From CAYQCE01 sp964415885 (GTDB lineage Bacteria > Zixibacteria > MSB-5A5 > JAABVY01 > JAHJOQ01): a DNA stretch of 53,150 nucleotides. Location: positions 1 to 53,150 of the forward strand of contig CAYQCE010000022.1 of assembly GCA_964415885.1 (NCBI GenBank), written 5' to 3'. Below are positions 18,628-26,406 of the stretch, piece after piece. Position 1 is the first letter of the stretch. Every line of letters starts with the position of its first letter. The position numbers and the translations under genes were made by a program. The notes beneath the pieces were generated by a model. It ran no database searches. It saw only the letters and a list, made by a program, of their open reading frames with translations, and was not told the origin of the DNA.

Positions 18628-19209
18628 CTAATAGTCACTGTTTTTATCTCCCAGAATTTTGCGAAGTCTCTTGAGGGCCTTCGAACGGTAGGCCCCGAGC
18701 GAGTTGGGCTTTAGCCGAAGTTTCTGTTCTATAACCTTGTACCTCTTCTGCGGCGTCTCGAGAAAACACATGTGTATTATTCTCTGGTCTCGATCGCTCA
18801 ACTTCCTTATAGCGTCGAGAAGCGCCTCTCGCAATTCACTGATTCTTGCACTATAAAATGGATCATCCGAGTCTTTCATCTGGACAATAGTGTCGAGCAC
18901 CGCCTGAGAGAGCCGGACCTCTTTCGGCCTGTTATGGAACATGGACGAGATTCGTCTCCTGACTATAGTATGCATGAAGCTCTTGATAGCTGCAGGATTT
19001 TTGACATTCGGGATGGAAAGGATCAGTTCGGCCTGCGCTTCACCGAGGATATCATCGGCTTCATCACGCGTCAGACCTCGACTCGCGCATTGTCTCCTGA
19101 CTCCGGGATTCAGATAGGCAATCAATGCATGCCACGCGATCTCATCATTCAGACTTGCCTGGCATCGTCTGACTATCTCCGAGATGCTGATTTTCTTCTT
19201 CGTGCTCAT
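18628..19209 (-). CDS. Sigma-70 family RNA polymerase sigma factor (ECF-like)
   Basis: A 193-residue sigma factor. Region 2 is seen around RCQASLNDEIAWHALIAYL, DEADDILGEAQAELI and AIKSFMHTIVRRRISSMF. Region 4 is KLSDRDQRIIHMCFLE, then KPNSLGAYRSKALKRLRKIL, which binds minus-35 DNA. A frame open to a GTG at 19266 exists, but the promoter TTGAGT-17-TACAAT would start transcription at about 19262, so ATG 19209 is chosen. It is the first gene of the sigma / anti-sigma / TPR-CHAT / S8 run. Its target promoters are not evident here. Confidence 0.87.
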   Translation of the reverse strand: MSTKKKISISEIVRRCQASLNDEIAWHALIAYLNPGVRRQCASRGLTRDEADDILGEAQAELILSIPNVKNPAAIKSFMHTIVRRRISSMFHNRPKEVRLSQAVLDTIVQMKDSDDPFYSARISELREALLDAIRKLSDRDQRIIHMCFLETPQKRYKVIEQKLRLKPNSLGAYRSKALKRLRKILGDKNSDY

Positions 19210-19268
19210 CGATGCCCGCTTTGAGTAAGAGATGATCTCAGCCGACTGAACGGAGCTAATAGCCACGA

Positions 19269-19297
19269 ATTGTACCGATTTTCGAACGAAAACTCAA
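19269..19297 (-). promoter_or_regulatory. Promoter of the sigma/CHAT operon
   Basis: On the minus strand TTGAGT (19297-19292), 17 bases, TACAAT (19274-19269). This is a good housekeeping-type promoter, suggesting the operon is transcribed basally and regulated after transcription. Confidence 0.6.
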
Positions 19298-19327
19298 GTG
19301 GAAAGCTACGCTCGTTACGCTCTGCCT

Positions 19328-22186
19328 CTATCTGTAGCCGAAAACCTGTGCGTAGATTATCAGCAGGATCAGTGACAAGCCGATCAGAAGAGCGATCGTT
19401 CCAAAAACACGGGCTATCTTGACAAGAACGGGTGGAAGCGGTTCAACGAGGCGTTTCTTCAGCTTTCTGTCCTCAATTAACTGGCGGAATTCCCGTGGCC
19501 TGTCGATTCTCAGTTCTTCGATCGGCACTCTGCCGGTGAAGATCACGGTATCCATCGGGAATTTGTCCGGCCTGAAGTGGGTGTTGAAGAAATGCACTGT
19601 GAATATGAACGCGGTTGCAAGTAGAGCTTCATCGGAGTGAATTATCGTAGCTACATTTATTATCCACCCGGGAAGGAACCGTGTGAAGAATTCCGGAAAC
19701 CACAGAACGAGCCCGGTACTGCCGATGACAGCCACACCCCAAAACACGGCGAAGTAGTCGAACTTTTCCCAGTATGTCCATCTGCCGTACTCGGGGCGCG
19801 GGCCCATTCCGATGAACCAGCGCAGCGTGGCCTTCAGATCCATCCAGTCGCTTCTGTTGGGGATCATCGAGTTGTCGGTAAACAGAATCTCCCGGAAGGT
19901 CTTTTTCTCTCTGACCTTGTTTCGGATCACATCGAAAATATGGGCGAAGAAATAGAAGAATGTGATGATGGCACATACTCTGTGAATGTACCCTGCCGAT
20001 TCGAATCCTCCGAGCGCCGCCGAAATCCACTGAGCCCAGCCGAGGTAGGAGAATTTGAGAGACATTCCTGTTACGGCGAGGCCGAGGAAACTGATAATCA
20101 CGAGGACATGCAGGAAGGAATGGAAGCCTCGGAATCGACGGTATTCGAGATTTCCCCTGAATTTCTTGCGCAATTCACGGTGCTCTTTCATAAGCTTGAA
20201 CGATCTCGGCAGCCACAATAACGTGTGCGTTCCCGCTATCACGAGGGTTACGATCAACAGCGATGTCATGAACCAGAAAGTGTAATATAGCACCGGGTAT
20301 TTGGTCCGGTCGTGGTGGGTGGCGTGGGTCAGATAACCCGCGAATTGCCTGTGCGACCCCGGATGACATTGTGCGCAGGTCGCTACGATGTTCTCGCGCG
20401 ACAGAGTCGAGTTGACGTTCTCCGGTGGCAATATATTGTGAGCGCCGTGACAATCGTAACACTGTGCGGCTGCAGTATAGCCGAGCTTGGATACTTTGCC
20501 GTGAAATGTCTCGAAGTAGGATTCCGTGACTCCCTCATGACATTCGCCGCACTGATTCATGATCTTCATTCTGAATCCGACCTGATCCGGTCGAATGATA
20601 CTGTGTGACTGGTGGCAGTCGTTGCATATCGGAAGTTTCTCGTCCGTGTCCGACACGAGTGGGGAGTGTATGCTCTGCGAGAACTCCTCGTAGATCCCGC
20701 TGTGGCATTCTGCGCACGTTTCGGAGACATTTGCACGATGCACTTTGGATCTGGGATCATCTTTCGGCAGTTCCAGATGAGGGGTGTGGCAGTCTGTACA
20801 CATCGCCGTGACTATGAGACCGGACTCCGTCAAAGCCTTGCCGTGGATTCCGCGACGATACTCCTCAACAACATCCCGCGTGCCGTCCTCGTACCTCACC
20901 GCGGCGACTCCGCCCTTTCCGTGACATTGACCGCACAGGTCCGGCACGTTCATTGGGAATGTCATCGAGTTCTTATTGGTACGGCTCAGCATATCGTGCT
21001 TGCCGTGACAGTCGATGCAGTGCGGCGCGGCCGGGTCGCCTCGATCCGCCAGCTTTCCGTGAGTACTGATATTGAAGTTCACTACCGGATCGGCGTGACA
21101 GATGGAGCAATCCACTTTTGGAATAACGGTAGCACACGGCCGGACTTCGTGCTCGAGGCTGGCGCCGGTATGGCACTGCGCACACGTGGTAGATCGGTGC
21201 ACGGAGCCGTAGAGCGCCTCCGCATCCACGTACATGGATACCGTGTCACCATTTACTGTGCCAACAATATCCTCTCTTCCGTGACACTTAAGGCAGTCCT
21301 TGTTGGATATCCCCTCGTCATAATACACCTGCCTGATCTCATGCGGAGAGTGACAGTCTACGCAAACAGGTACCTTATCCGGTTCCTTCTGCCACAGCTC
21401 ACCACGAATTACCTTGCGATGAACCTCCTCGATTCGTCCGTGGCACTTCTGGCATGTATTTGCAACGTTGTTGCGGTGTATGCTTGATTCGGGATCTGTA
21501 TGGTCGAGAACGTTGTGTGCGGTATGGCAGTCGACGCATACCGCTGTTACAGTCAAGCCCTGTTTGAAGAGGCCAACGCCGTGTATGCTCTGCGAATAGT
21601 GAGTCAGGATGCTGTCTTCAGGAATATCGTATTTCTGCGTGACTTCGGTGCCTTCCTTGTGACATGAGCCGCACATAAACGGGATATTGAACTTGGTAAC
21701 CTTCGACTTATCTGAGGTCTTCGGGAAGATGTCGTGTGCACCGTGACAATCGCGGCACTCCGGCGCCAGTCGCTCACCCTGCTCGACCAGGCGACCGTGA
21801 AGACTGTTGTCATAGATTTCCGCGACCTCTTCGTGACAGAAGCCACAGTCCACGAACTCGAGATCGTCATCATGTGGTATTTCCGCATCCTCGAGATCCA
21901 TATGGCAGTCTATGCACTCGAACTCGCCGTGAGCGGTTGTCCTGAACCACTCCAGATCTACATATACCGAGATCTCTCGCCCGTACCGTTCACCGGTAAG
22001 CTCAGAGTCTTCGTGACACATCATACAGTCTTCAGTGGATTGCCCTCGGAGAACCGGTAGTGCGAAAAAGAGGAGAATAATCGAGATGAACAAAATGTGC
22101 ATTAGTATAGCGCGAAGGCGTGTCGACCCCGGACATACGGAGTGCGTAGGTTTTTTCTCCTGCATTCCCAACATCTTACAAAACAT
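19328..22186 (-). CDS. 19-haem cytochrome c fused to a cytochrome b-type membrane domain
   Basis: A 952-residue protein: signal/anchor segment (ILFISIILLFFALPVL), a periplasmic part with 19 CxxCH motifs (residues 54-608), then a di-haem cytochrome b561/FdnI-like membrane domain (about 630-860) and a last hydrophobic helix. The haem part is repetitive: haems 1-8 and 9-16 align motif by motif, and haems 17-19 resemble 3-5. Conserved pieces include SVYVDLEW / SMYVDAEA, SLHGRLVEQGE / STHGKLADRGD and TAVCVDCHTAH / TAMCTDCHTPH. The architecture resembles inner-membrane quinone-cytochrome proteins such as CbcL of Geobacter, so quinol oxidation with electron delivery to periplasmic carriers is inferred. 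A promoter minus-10 overlaps the outer ATG, so translation may begin at 22165 or later. Confidence 0.9.
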   Translation of the reverse strand: MFCKMLGMQEKKPTHSVCPGSTRLRAILMHILFISIILLFFALPVLRGQSTEDCMMCHEDSELTGERYGREISVYVDLEWFRTTAHGEFECIDCHMDLEDAEIPHDDDLEFVDCGFCHEEVAEIYDNSLHGRLVEQGERLAPECRDCHGAHDIFPKTSDKSKVTKFNIPFMCGSCHKEGTEVTQKYDIPEDSILTHYSQSIHGVGLFKQGLTVTAVCVDCHTAHNVLDHTDPESSIHRNNVANTCQKCHGRIEEVHRKVIRGELWQKEPDKVPVCVDCHSPHEIRQVYYDEGISNKDCLKCHGREDIVGTVNGDTVSMYVDAEALYGSVHRSTTCAQCHTGASLEHEVRPCATVIPKVDCSICHADPVVNFNISTHGKLADRGDPAAPHCIDCHGKHDMLSRTNKNSMTFPMNVPDLCGQCHGKGGVAAVRYEDGTRDVVEEYRRGIHGKALTESGLIVTAMCTDCHTPHLELPKDDPRSKVHRANVSETCAECHSGIYEEFSQSIHSPLVSDTDEKLPICNDCHQSHSIIRPDQVGFRMKIMNQCGECHEGVTESYFETFHGKVSKLGYTAAAQCYDCHGAHNILPPENVNSTLSRENIVATCAQCHPGSHRQFAGYLTHATHHDRTKYPVLYYTFWFMTSLLIVTLVIAGTHTLLWLPRSFKLMKEHRELRKKFRGNLEYRRFRGFHSFLHVLVIISFLGLAVTGMSLKFSYLGWAQWISAALGGFESAGYIHRVCAIITFFYFFAHIFDVIRNKVREKKTFREILFTDNSMIPNRSDWMDLKATLRWFIGMGPRPEYGRWTYWEKFDYFAVFWGVAVIGSTGLVLWFPEFFTRFLPGWIINVATIIHSDEALLATAFIFTVHFFNTHFRPDKFPMDTVIFTGRVPIEELRIDRPREFRQLIEDRKLKKRLVEPLPPVLVKIARVFGTIALLIGLSLILLIIYAQVFGYR

Positions 22187-22211
22187 ATAAGACCAATTGA
22201 GTCCGAGTCAA
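22184..22211 (-). promoter_or_regulatory. Candidate promoter of the 19-haem gene
   Basis: On the minus strand TTGACT (22211-22206), 16 bases, TATATG (22189-22184). The minus-10 overlaps the outermost ATG of the gene, which argues for an internal start. Confidence 0.45.
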
Positions 22212-22263
22212 GCAAAATGTGAATCGGTTCACTAATGCAAGGAGGGGCTCGGTCGTATTAAAG

Positions 22264-22292
22264 TTGACACGGGAGACATGAGTTGGTTTATT
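22264..22292 (+). promoter_or_regulatory. Candidate promoter of the 8-haem/cytochrome b gene
   Basis: TTGACA (22264-22269), 17 bases, TTTATT (22287-22292). A leader of about 110 bases follows, containing a small GCAGC...GCTGC hairpin before the GGGGAGA ribosome site. Confidence 0.55.
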
Positions 22293-22410
22293 TCGTTCGG
22301 ATGACGGGAGTAGACCGATTAGGAATGTTCCAAGCCCTTCCATAGGAAGCAGCATCTCACGCTGCCTGGACGAATTCGAAGAAAATACTCAATATAGAGC
22401 GGGGAGATAG

Positions 22411-24981
22411 ATGACTAAAAACATCTACATTGAAATTATGGCCTATTTTATCCTGATCGCGGCGTTGCTGTTTATCGGGGCTTCGGAGGCCTGTGCCAAG
22501 CATCCGGCAATCGACCTTGTAGATTCAGAAGGCGAGTACATAAATCCGATTACGGGTGAAAACGCCGACAAGCCGTTCTCGACATACTGGACGTGTGGTA
22601 CGTGCCACGACTATGAGGAAATAACCAAAGGCTATCACTTCCAGATGGGCTGGGATGAGATAAGCGATACCTTCGGAGTGAGCGCCGGCATGCCTTACAG
22701 CCTCTCAAATGGCTTCATGGGACGCTGGTATCCCTATGCCTACCGGCAGCTCGCCAAGAAGGAGAACGAGCATCCGGATGAGATCGATCTCACCGTGTAT
22801 GACTTCATAGGATTCTCCGAAGGAAGCTACGGGACCCTTACCTGCGGTGCATGCCATCCGGGCGGAGGTGGACTCGAATATGACAGGAACGGAAATCGCT
22901 ATGACGAGATGCTTGCTGATAATCCGGAGCTGAGAGATGAACTCGACGGCGACTACTATAAGAGCAACTGGGATAAGAGTGGCGTGGTAGAGGCGGATTG
23001 CTTCATCTGTCACTTCGAGGATTACAACTTCGATGCACGGGCGGAGCAGCTCAGGGAAGGCAACTACAAATGGGCTGTCGTTTCGGGGTCTCAAATAGGA
23101 CTGGTCGAGGGCTCGGTTGAAGACGGCGATGAACCGACAGTAACGTACAACACCCGGTTCTTCAACGCCGACGGAACCATGAATATTGACGTAGAGTGGC
23201 CGCCGCCGTCTGAGAACTGCGTTTTCTGTCACGGACGGGCTGACGTCAAGAAGCGGGGCTTTTCCTGGGAGGACATCCATAACCCCGATATACACAATGC
23301 ACAGGGCATCAGTTGTTCGGCATGCCATCCGTCCGGCCTCGACCATCAGTTTGCAAAGGGTGATCCGAATGTCTCGACAATAGCAGGAGATCTCGACGGC
23401 TCGATGATGGACTGTCAAGAGTGTCACATGCAGGGCTATCTCGGCGCCTCGGTACCGGAGCACAAGGCCGTTCGTCCGTCGCACTTGAAACGAATAGCAT
23501 GCGAGGCCTGCCACATTCCGTCCCTCGGACGTGCGGCGTCATTGGCGCTGGAAACGAGCACCGGAGAGCTTGAATTTCTAACAAATCCTCGGTCCGCGGA
23601 TGATCCGGGCGACCGTGCTGAATGGGTGCCTGTATATGAGAGGCGTAAGGAAGAAATCATCTTTCCGCTCAACAGCGTTGTCTCGATATGGTGGGGTAAC
23701 CGCGACGCCGACAGTATCATCTATCCGCTTTTTCTCAGAGAGACCGAGGATGCGTGGGATGCCTACGAGGATGTTGTGACAGATGACGACGACGACGGCG
23801 AGCCGGAGGTTAATCGTATCGAGGAGATTGCGGCCGGTTTGAAGGCAACTCGGGATGCACTCGATGGAAACGCCCGGTTCGATCAGATCGATCCGGTTCT
23901 CGTCAAGGGAGGAAAAATCTACAGCCTCAACCAAGACGGAGAAGTGCAGGAGGATGAGAACACAGACGCCTGGTCATACGTGAACTTCTCGATCAATCAC
24001 AATGTCGCACCGGCGCGAATGGCGCTCGGGGCCAACGGCTGCGATGACTGCCACGTGCAGCAGGCTCACTTTTTCAAAGGGCAGAGACTGCTCGATCCAT
24101 TAGGCGAGGAGAATGAGCCGATCACTCTCGCGAACGGACGTTTCTTCGGCTGTGAACCGATGAGCTTCGCGATCAACTCGTTCCATCAGGAAATCTTGAG
24201 CCCACTGGTCAGTATTGGCATGATACTCGTAGTCTTCCTTGTAACTGTCCATTATCACAGCTACGGCCCCAAGAGACTGCAGTTCGTTCCATTTTCAGGT
24301 GAGGTGCAGAGATTCAGCATGCTCGAACGAGGAGTCCATTTGTTCAGACTGATCTCGTTCGCGATCCTGACTGTAACCGGTCTCATTCTCGCGTTCAATG
24401 CCCACGAATGGCAAGATTTGCTCTTCAAATCACCGGCGCAGATGCTGGACATCCACATCTGGGCAGGGGTCGTTTTCATAATCACTACAATTCTCGGAAT
24501 TGTCGTCTGGTTCAAGGACGCTATCTTCGCGGCCTATGACAAAGCCTGGGTCAAAATTATCGGCGGATATCTCGGGTACAAGGGCGAGGTCCCGGCCGGG
24601 AGATTCAATGCCGGTCAGAAAATGTTCTACTGGTACACGACGATATTCGGGTTAATCATGTCGGTTACAGGGGTTGTCCTCATTTTCAGATACTCCTTCG
24701 GGCTTAGTACGATCTGTATAATGTCGACGATTCATAATTTCTTCGGATTTGTGCTTATTGCAGGGGTGTTGGCGCATGCCTATCTTGGTACTGTGGCGAA
24801 TCCCGGGACCTGGCGAGTTCTGGTTGATGGATACGTCACTGAAGAGTGGGCGAAGCACCATCATCCGTTCTGGTACAATCAGGTTGTCAGGGATAGACCG
24901 AGCTCGACAGATGAAAAGGAGACGGAAGACACCGGGCCTGAGGACGAAGACAAAGATGAACACGAAGAGAGAGAAGAGTAA
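22411..24981 (+). CDS. Octahaem cytochrome c fused to FdnI-like cytochrome b
   Basis: An 856-residue protein with a signal peptide (ending ASEACAK) and eight CxxCH motifs (CGTCH, CGACH, CFICH, CVFCH, CSACH, CQECH, CEACH, CDDCH). Its C-terminal membrane domain has features of formate dehydrogenase gamma subunits: FNAGQKMFYWYTTIFGLIMS, and VLVDGYVTEEWAKHHHPFW near the end. It closes with a long acidic tail. The CbcL-like layout suggests a quinone-linked inner-membrane oxidoreductase that sends electrons to periplasmic cytochromes. It is transcribed divergently from the 19-haem gene, which has the same two-part design. The start is supported by GGGGAGA. The redox partner is unknown. Confidence 0.9.
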   Translation: MTKNIYIEIMAYFILIAALLFIGASEACAKHPAIDLVDSEGEYINPITGENADKPFSTYWTCGTCHDYEEITKGYHFQMGWDEISDTFGVSAGMPYSLSNGFMGRWYPYAYRQLAKKENEHPDEIDLTVYDFIGFSEGSYGTLTCGACHPGGGGLEYDRNGNRYDEMLADNPELRDELDGDYYKSNWDKSGVVEADCFICHFEDYNFDARAEQLREGNYKWAVVSGSQIGLVEGSVEDGDEPTVTYNTRFFNADGTMNIDVEWPPPSENCVFCHGRADVKKRGFSWEDIHNPDIHNAQGISCSACHPSGLDHQFAKGDPNVSTIAGDLDGSMMDCQECHMQGYLGASVPEHKAVRPSHLKRIACEACHIPSLGRAASLALETSTGELEFLTNPRSADDPGDRAEWVPVYERRKEEIIFPLNSVVSIWWGNRDADSIIYPLFLRETEDAWDAYEDVVTDDDDDGEPEVNRIEEIAAGLKATRDALDGNARFDQIDPVLVKGGKIYSLNQDGEVQEDENTDAWSYVNFSINHNVAPARMALGANGCDDCHVQQAHFFKGQRLLDPLGEENEPITLANGRFFGCEPMSFAINSFHQEILSPLVSIGMILVVFLVTVHYHSYGPKRLQFVPFSGEVQRFSMLERGVHLFRLISFAILTVTGLILAFNAHEWQDLLFKSPAQMLDIHIWAGVVFIITTILGIVVWFKDAIFAAYDKAWVKIIGGYLGYKGEVPAGRFNAGQKMFYWYTTIFGLIMSVTGVVLIFRYSFGLSTICIMSTIHNFFGFVLIAGVLAHAYLGTVANPGTWRVLVDGYVTEEWAKHHHPFWYNQVVRDRPSSTDEKETEDTGPEDEDKDEHEEREE

Positions 24982-25431
24982 AAGACTGCTTCGGTGCAAC
25001 TATATTCCAATCGCGGGGCAAGCCGGACTCTATGGGTAGAATGGGTCTATTTTGCGTAGTTCGGTGCCCCTAACTTTCTGTCCGGCAACGGATAAGGGGC
25101 GCGATTTGTGAGCACTTTCTCATGATTTAACTTGACATCATACTCTCCGTTCGGTAGTTTTTGATAACCGTGATATGGAATATCAACTGCGGCTCCATCC
25201 CGGAGCCTCAGCCGGCGGAAAGAGATGAGTTCTTTTAGATTTTGCAAGCTAGCAGAGCTTGCTTCTCGGAATCTCCGGGAGCGACTCTGAATCCCGTTTC
25301 CCTGCCGGGTCGGCAGAATCAATCAAGCCACAATAATGACAAGTGCGGCGCATGGGGTCGTCTTGTCATTCTCCACGTTTCAGGCAATAAGAGTAAAGAC
25401 GAGATAAATGCTCAGGGAGGAGGAAGGAATA
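24982..25431 (+). other. Leader region of the decahaem/MtrB-like operon with three hairpins
   Basis: No convincing gene. A possible promoter is TTGACA (25132-25137), 17 bases, TAGTTT (25155-25160). Downstream lie three perfect stem-loops: GCAAGCT / AGCTTGC (25244-25262), CTGCCG-GGT-CGGCAG (25302-25316) and AATGACAAG / CTTGTCATT (25335-25370). They suggest a structured 5' leader of about 270 bases. No known riboswitch class is recognised. A minus-strand frame at 25047-25322 has no recognisable product. Confidence 0.4.
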
Positions 25432-26397
25432 TTGGTTGCTACAAAGTGCAGATTCAGTCTGCTGCGGCCGTTCGGCATGGCGATACTCCTCGGCTGCGTT
25501 CTGCTCTGGAGCGCTGCTTACGGGTCCGGCCCACCGCCGGATGCGGAATACGTGGGGTCCGAGATGTGTGCGGACTGCCATGAGGATGTCACCGATGCCT
25601 TCTGGAATACCAACCACGGGCTTCTTCTGAAGTCATCGGAGAAGTATTCTGAGAATCTGTGTGAAAGCTGCCATGGCCCCGGTTCTGCACATTCGGAGGA
25701 GATGGATCCGGAACTGATCTACGGTGCCGCAGAGGCCAACAGCGGTGCCGAGGCGATGTGCCTGACTTGTCATTCGGACAGCAAGTTTATGGAGTGGCAG
25801 TTCAGTTCGCACCAGATGGGCGATATCGGCTGCAGCGACTGCCACCAGACGCATGTGGCTGCGGGGAACAACCTGAAGAAAGAGACTCCGGACCTCTGTT
25901 ACGACTGCCACCAGAATGTGCGCGCAGACTTTTACTTGCCGTCTCACCATCCTGTAGCGGAGGGCAAGATGAGCTGCGAGAGCTGTCACCCGATTCACGG
26001 TGGTGAGAACATGTGGGTTATGGGACAGGATAAACGGGAGCTTTGCTTCACGTGTCATCCGAGCAAGGAGGGCCCATTCGTGTTTGAGCACGATCCGGTC
26101 AATGAAGAGTGCTCGATTTGCCACAAGCCGCATGGTTCGGTTGCGGACAATCTGTTGGTGCAGTCCGAGCCGACGCTCTGCCTGAATTGCCATTCGATGC
26201 ATTTCCACGCCTCGATTCCCGGAATCGAGAGCGACGGGTTAAATTCGCCGCAAGCGCCATCGAGGGTGATAACATCGACGCGCGACAGTTTCAAGGAAGC
26301 GATGCTGACTAAGTGTACTCAGTGTCATTCACAGGTTCATGGCAGCGATTTGCCCGCACAGTCGATTTCCGGCAGGGGCACGTCAATGACGAGGTAG
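25432..26397 (+). CDS. Decahaem cytochrome c, DmsE/MtrA family
   Basis: A 321-residue periplasmic cytochrome with ten CxxCH motifs at even spacing, the length and pattern of DmsE/MtrA proteins that plug an outer-membrane barrel and carry electrons across it. The signal peptide is seen in MAILLGCVLLWSAAYGSG. The start is taken as TTG at 25432, eight bases after AGGAGG; an ATG at 25408 has no ribosome site and would include the Shine-Dalgarno sequence. The next gene, ten bases downstream, encodes the MtrB/PioB-like barrel, the expected partner. No extracellular MtrC-type decahaem protein is in the window. Confidence 0.92.
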   Translation: MVATKCRFSLLRPFGMAILLGCVLLWSAAYGSGPPPDAEYVGSEMCADCHEDVTDAFWNTNHGLLLKSSEKYSENLCESCHGPGSAHSEEMDPELIYGAAEANSGAEAMCLTCHSDSKFMEWQFSSHQMGDIGCSDCHQTHVAAGNNLKKETPDLCYDCHQNVRADFYLPSHHPVAEGKMSCESCHPIHGGENMWVMGQDKRELCFTCHPSKEGPFVFEHDPVNEECSICHKPHGSVADNLLVQSEPTLCLNCHSMHFHASIPGIESDGLNSPQAPSRVITSTRDSFKEAMLTKCTQCHSQVHGSDLPAQSISGRGTSMTR

Positions 26398-26406
26398 GGA
26401 GGAGAT

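Noticed and set aside
25047..25322. Minus-strand frame of 91 codons in the decahaem leader
   Set aside because: No ribosome site, no recognisable domain, and it overlaps the structured leader.
25225..25405. A second SECIS-like arrangement: TGA at 25288 and a CTGCCG-GGT-CGGCAG hairpin 17 bases later in a short ATG frame
   Set aside because: The frame is only about 20 codons before the TGA, has poor ribosome-site spacing, and encodes nothing recognisable. The hairpin is more simply one of three in the leader.
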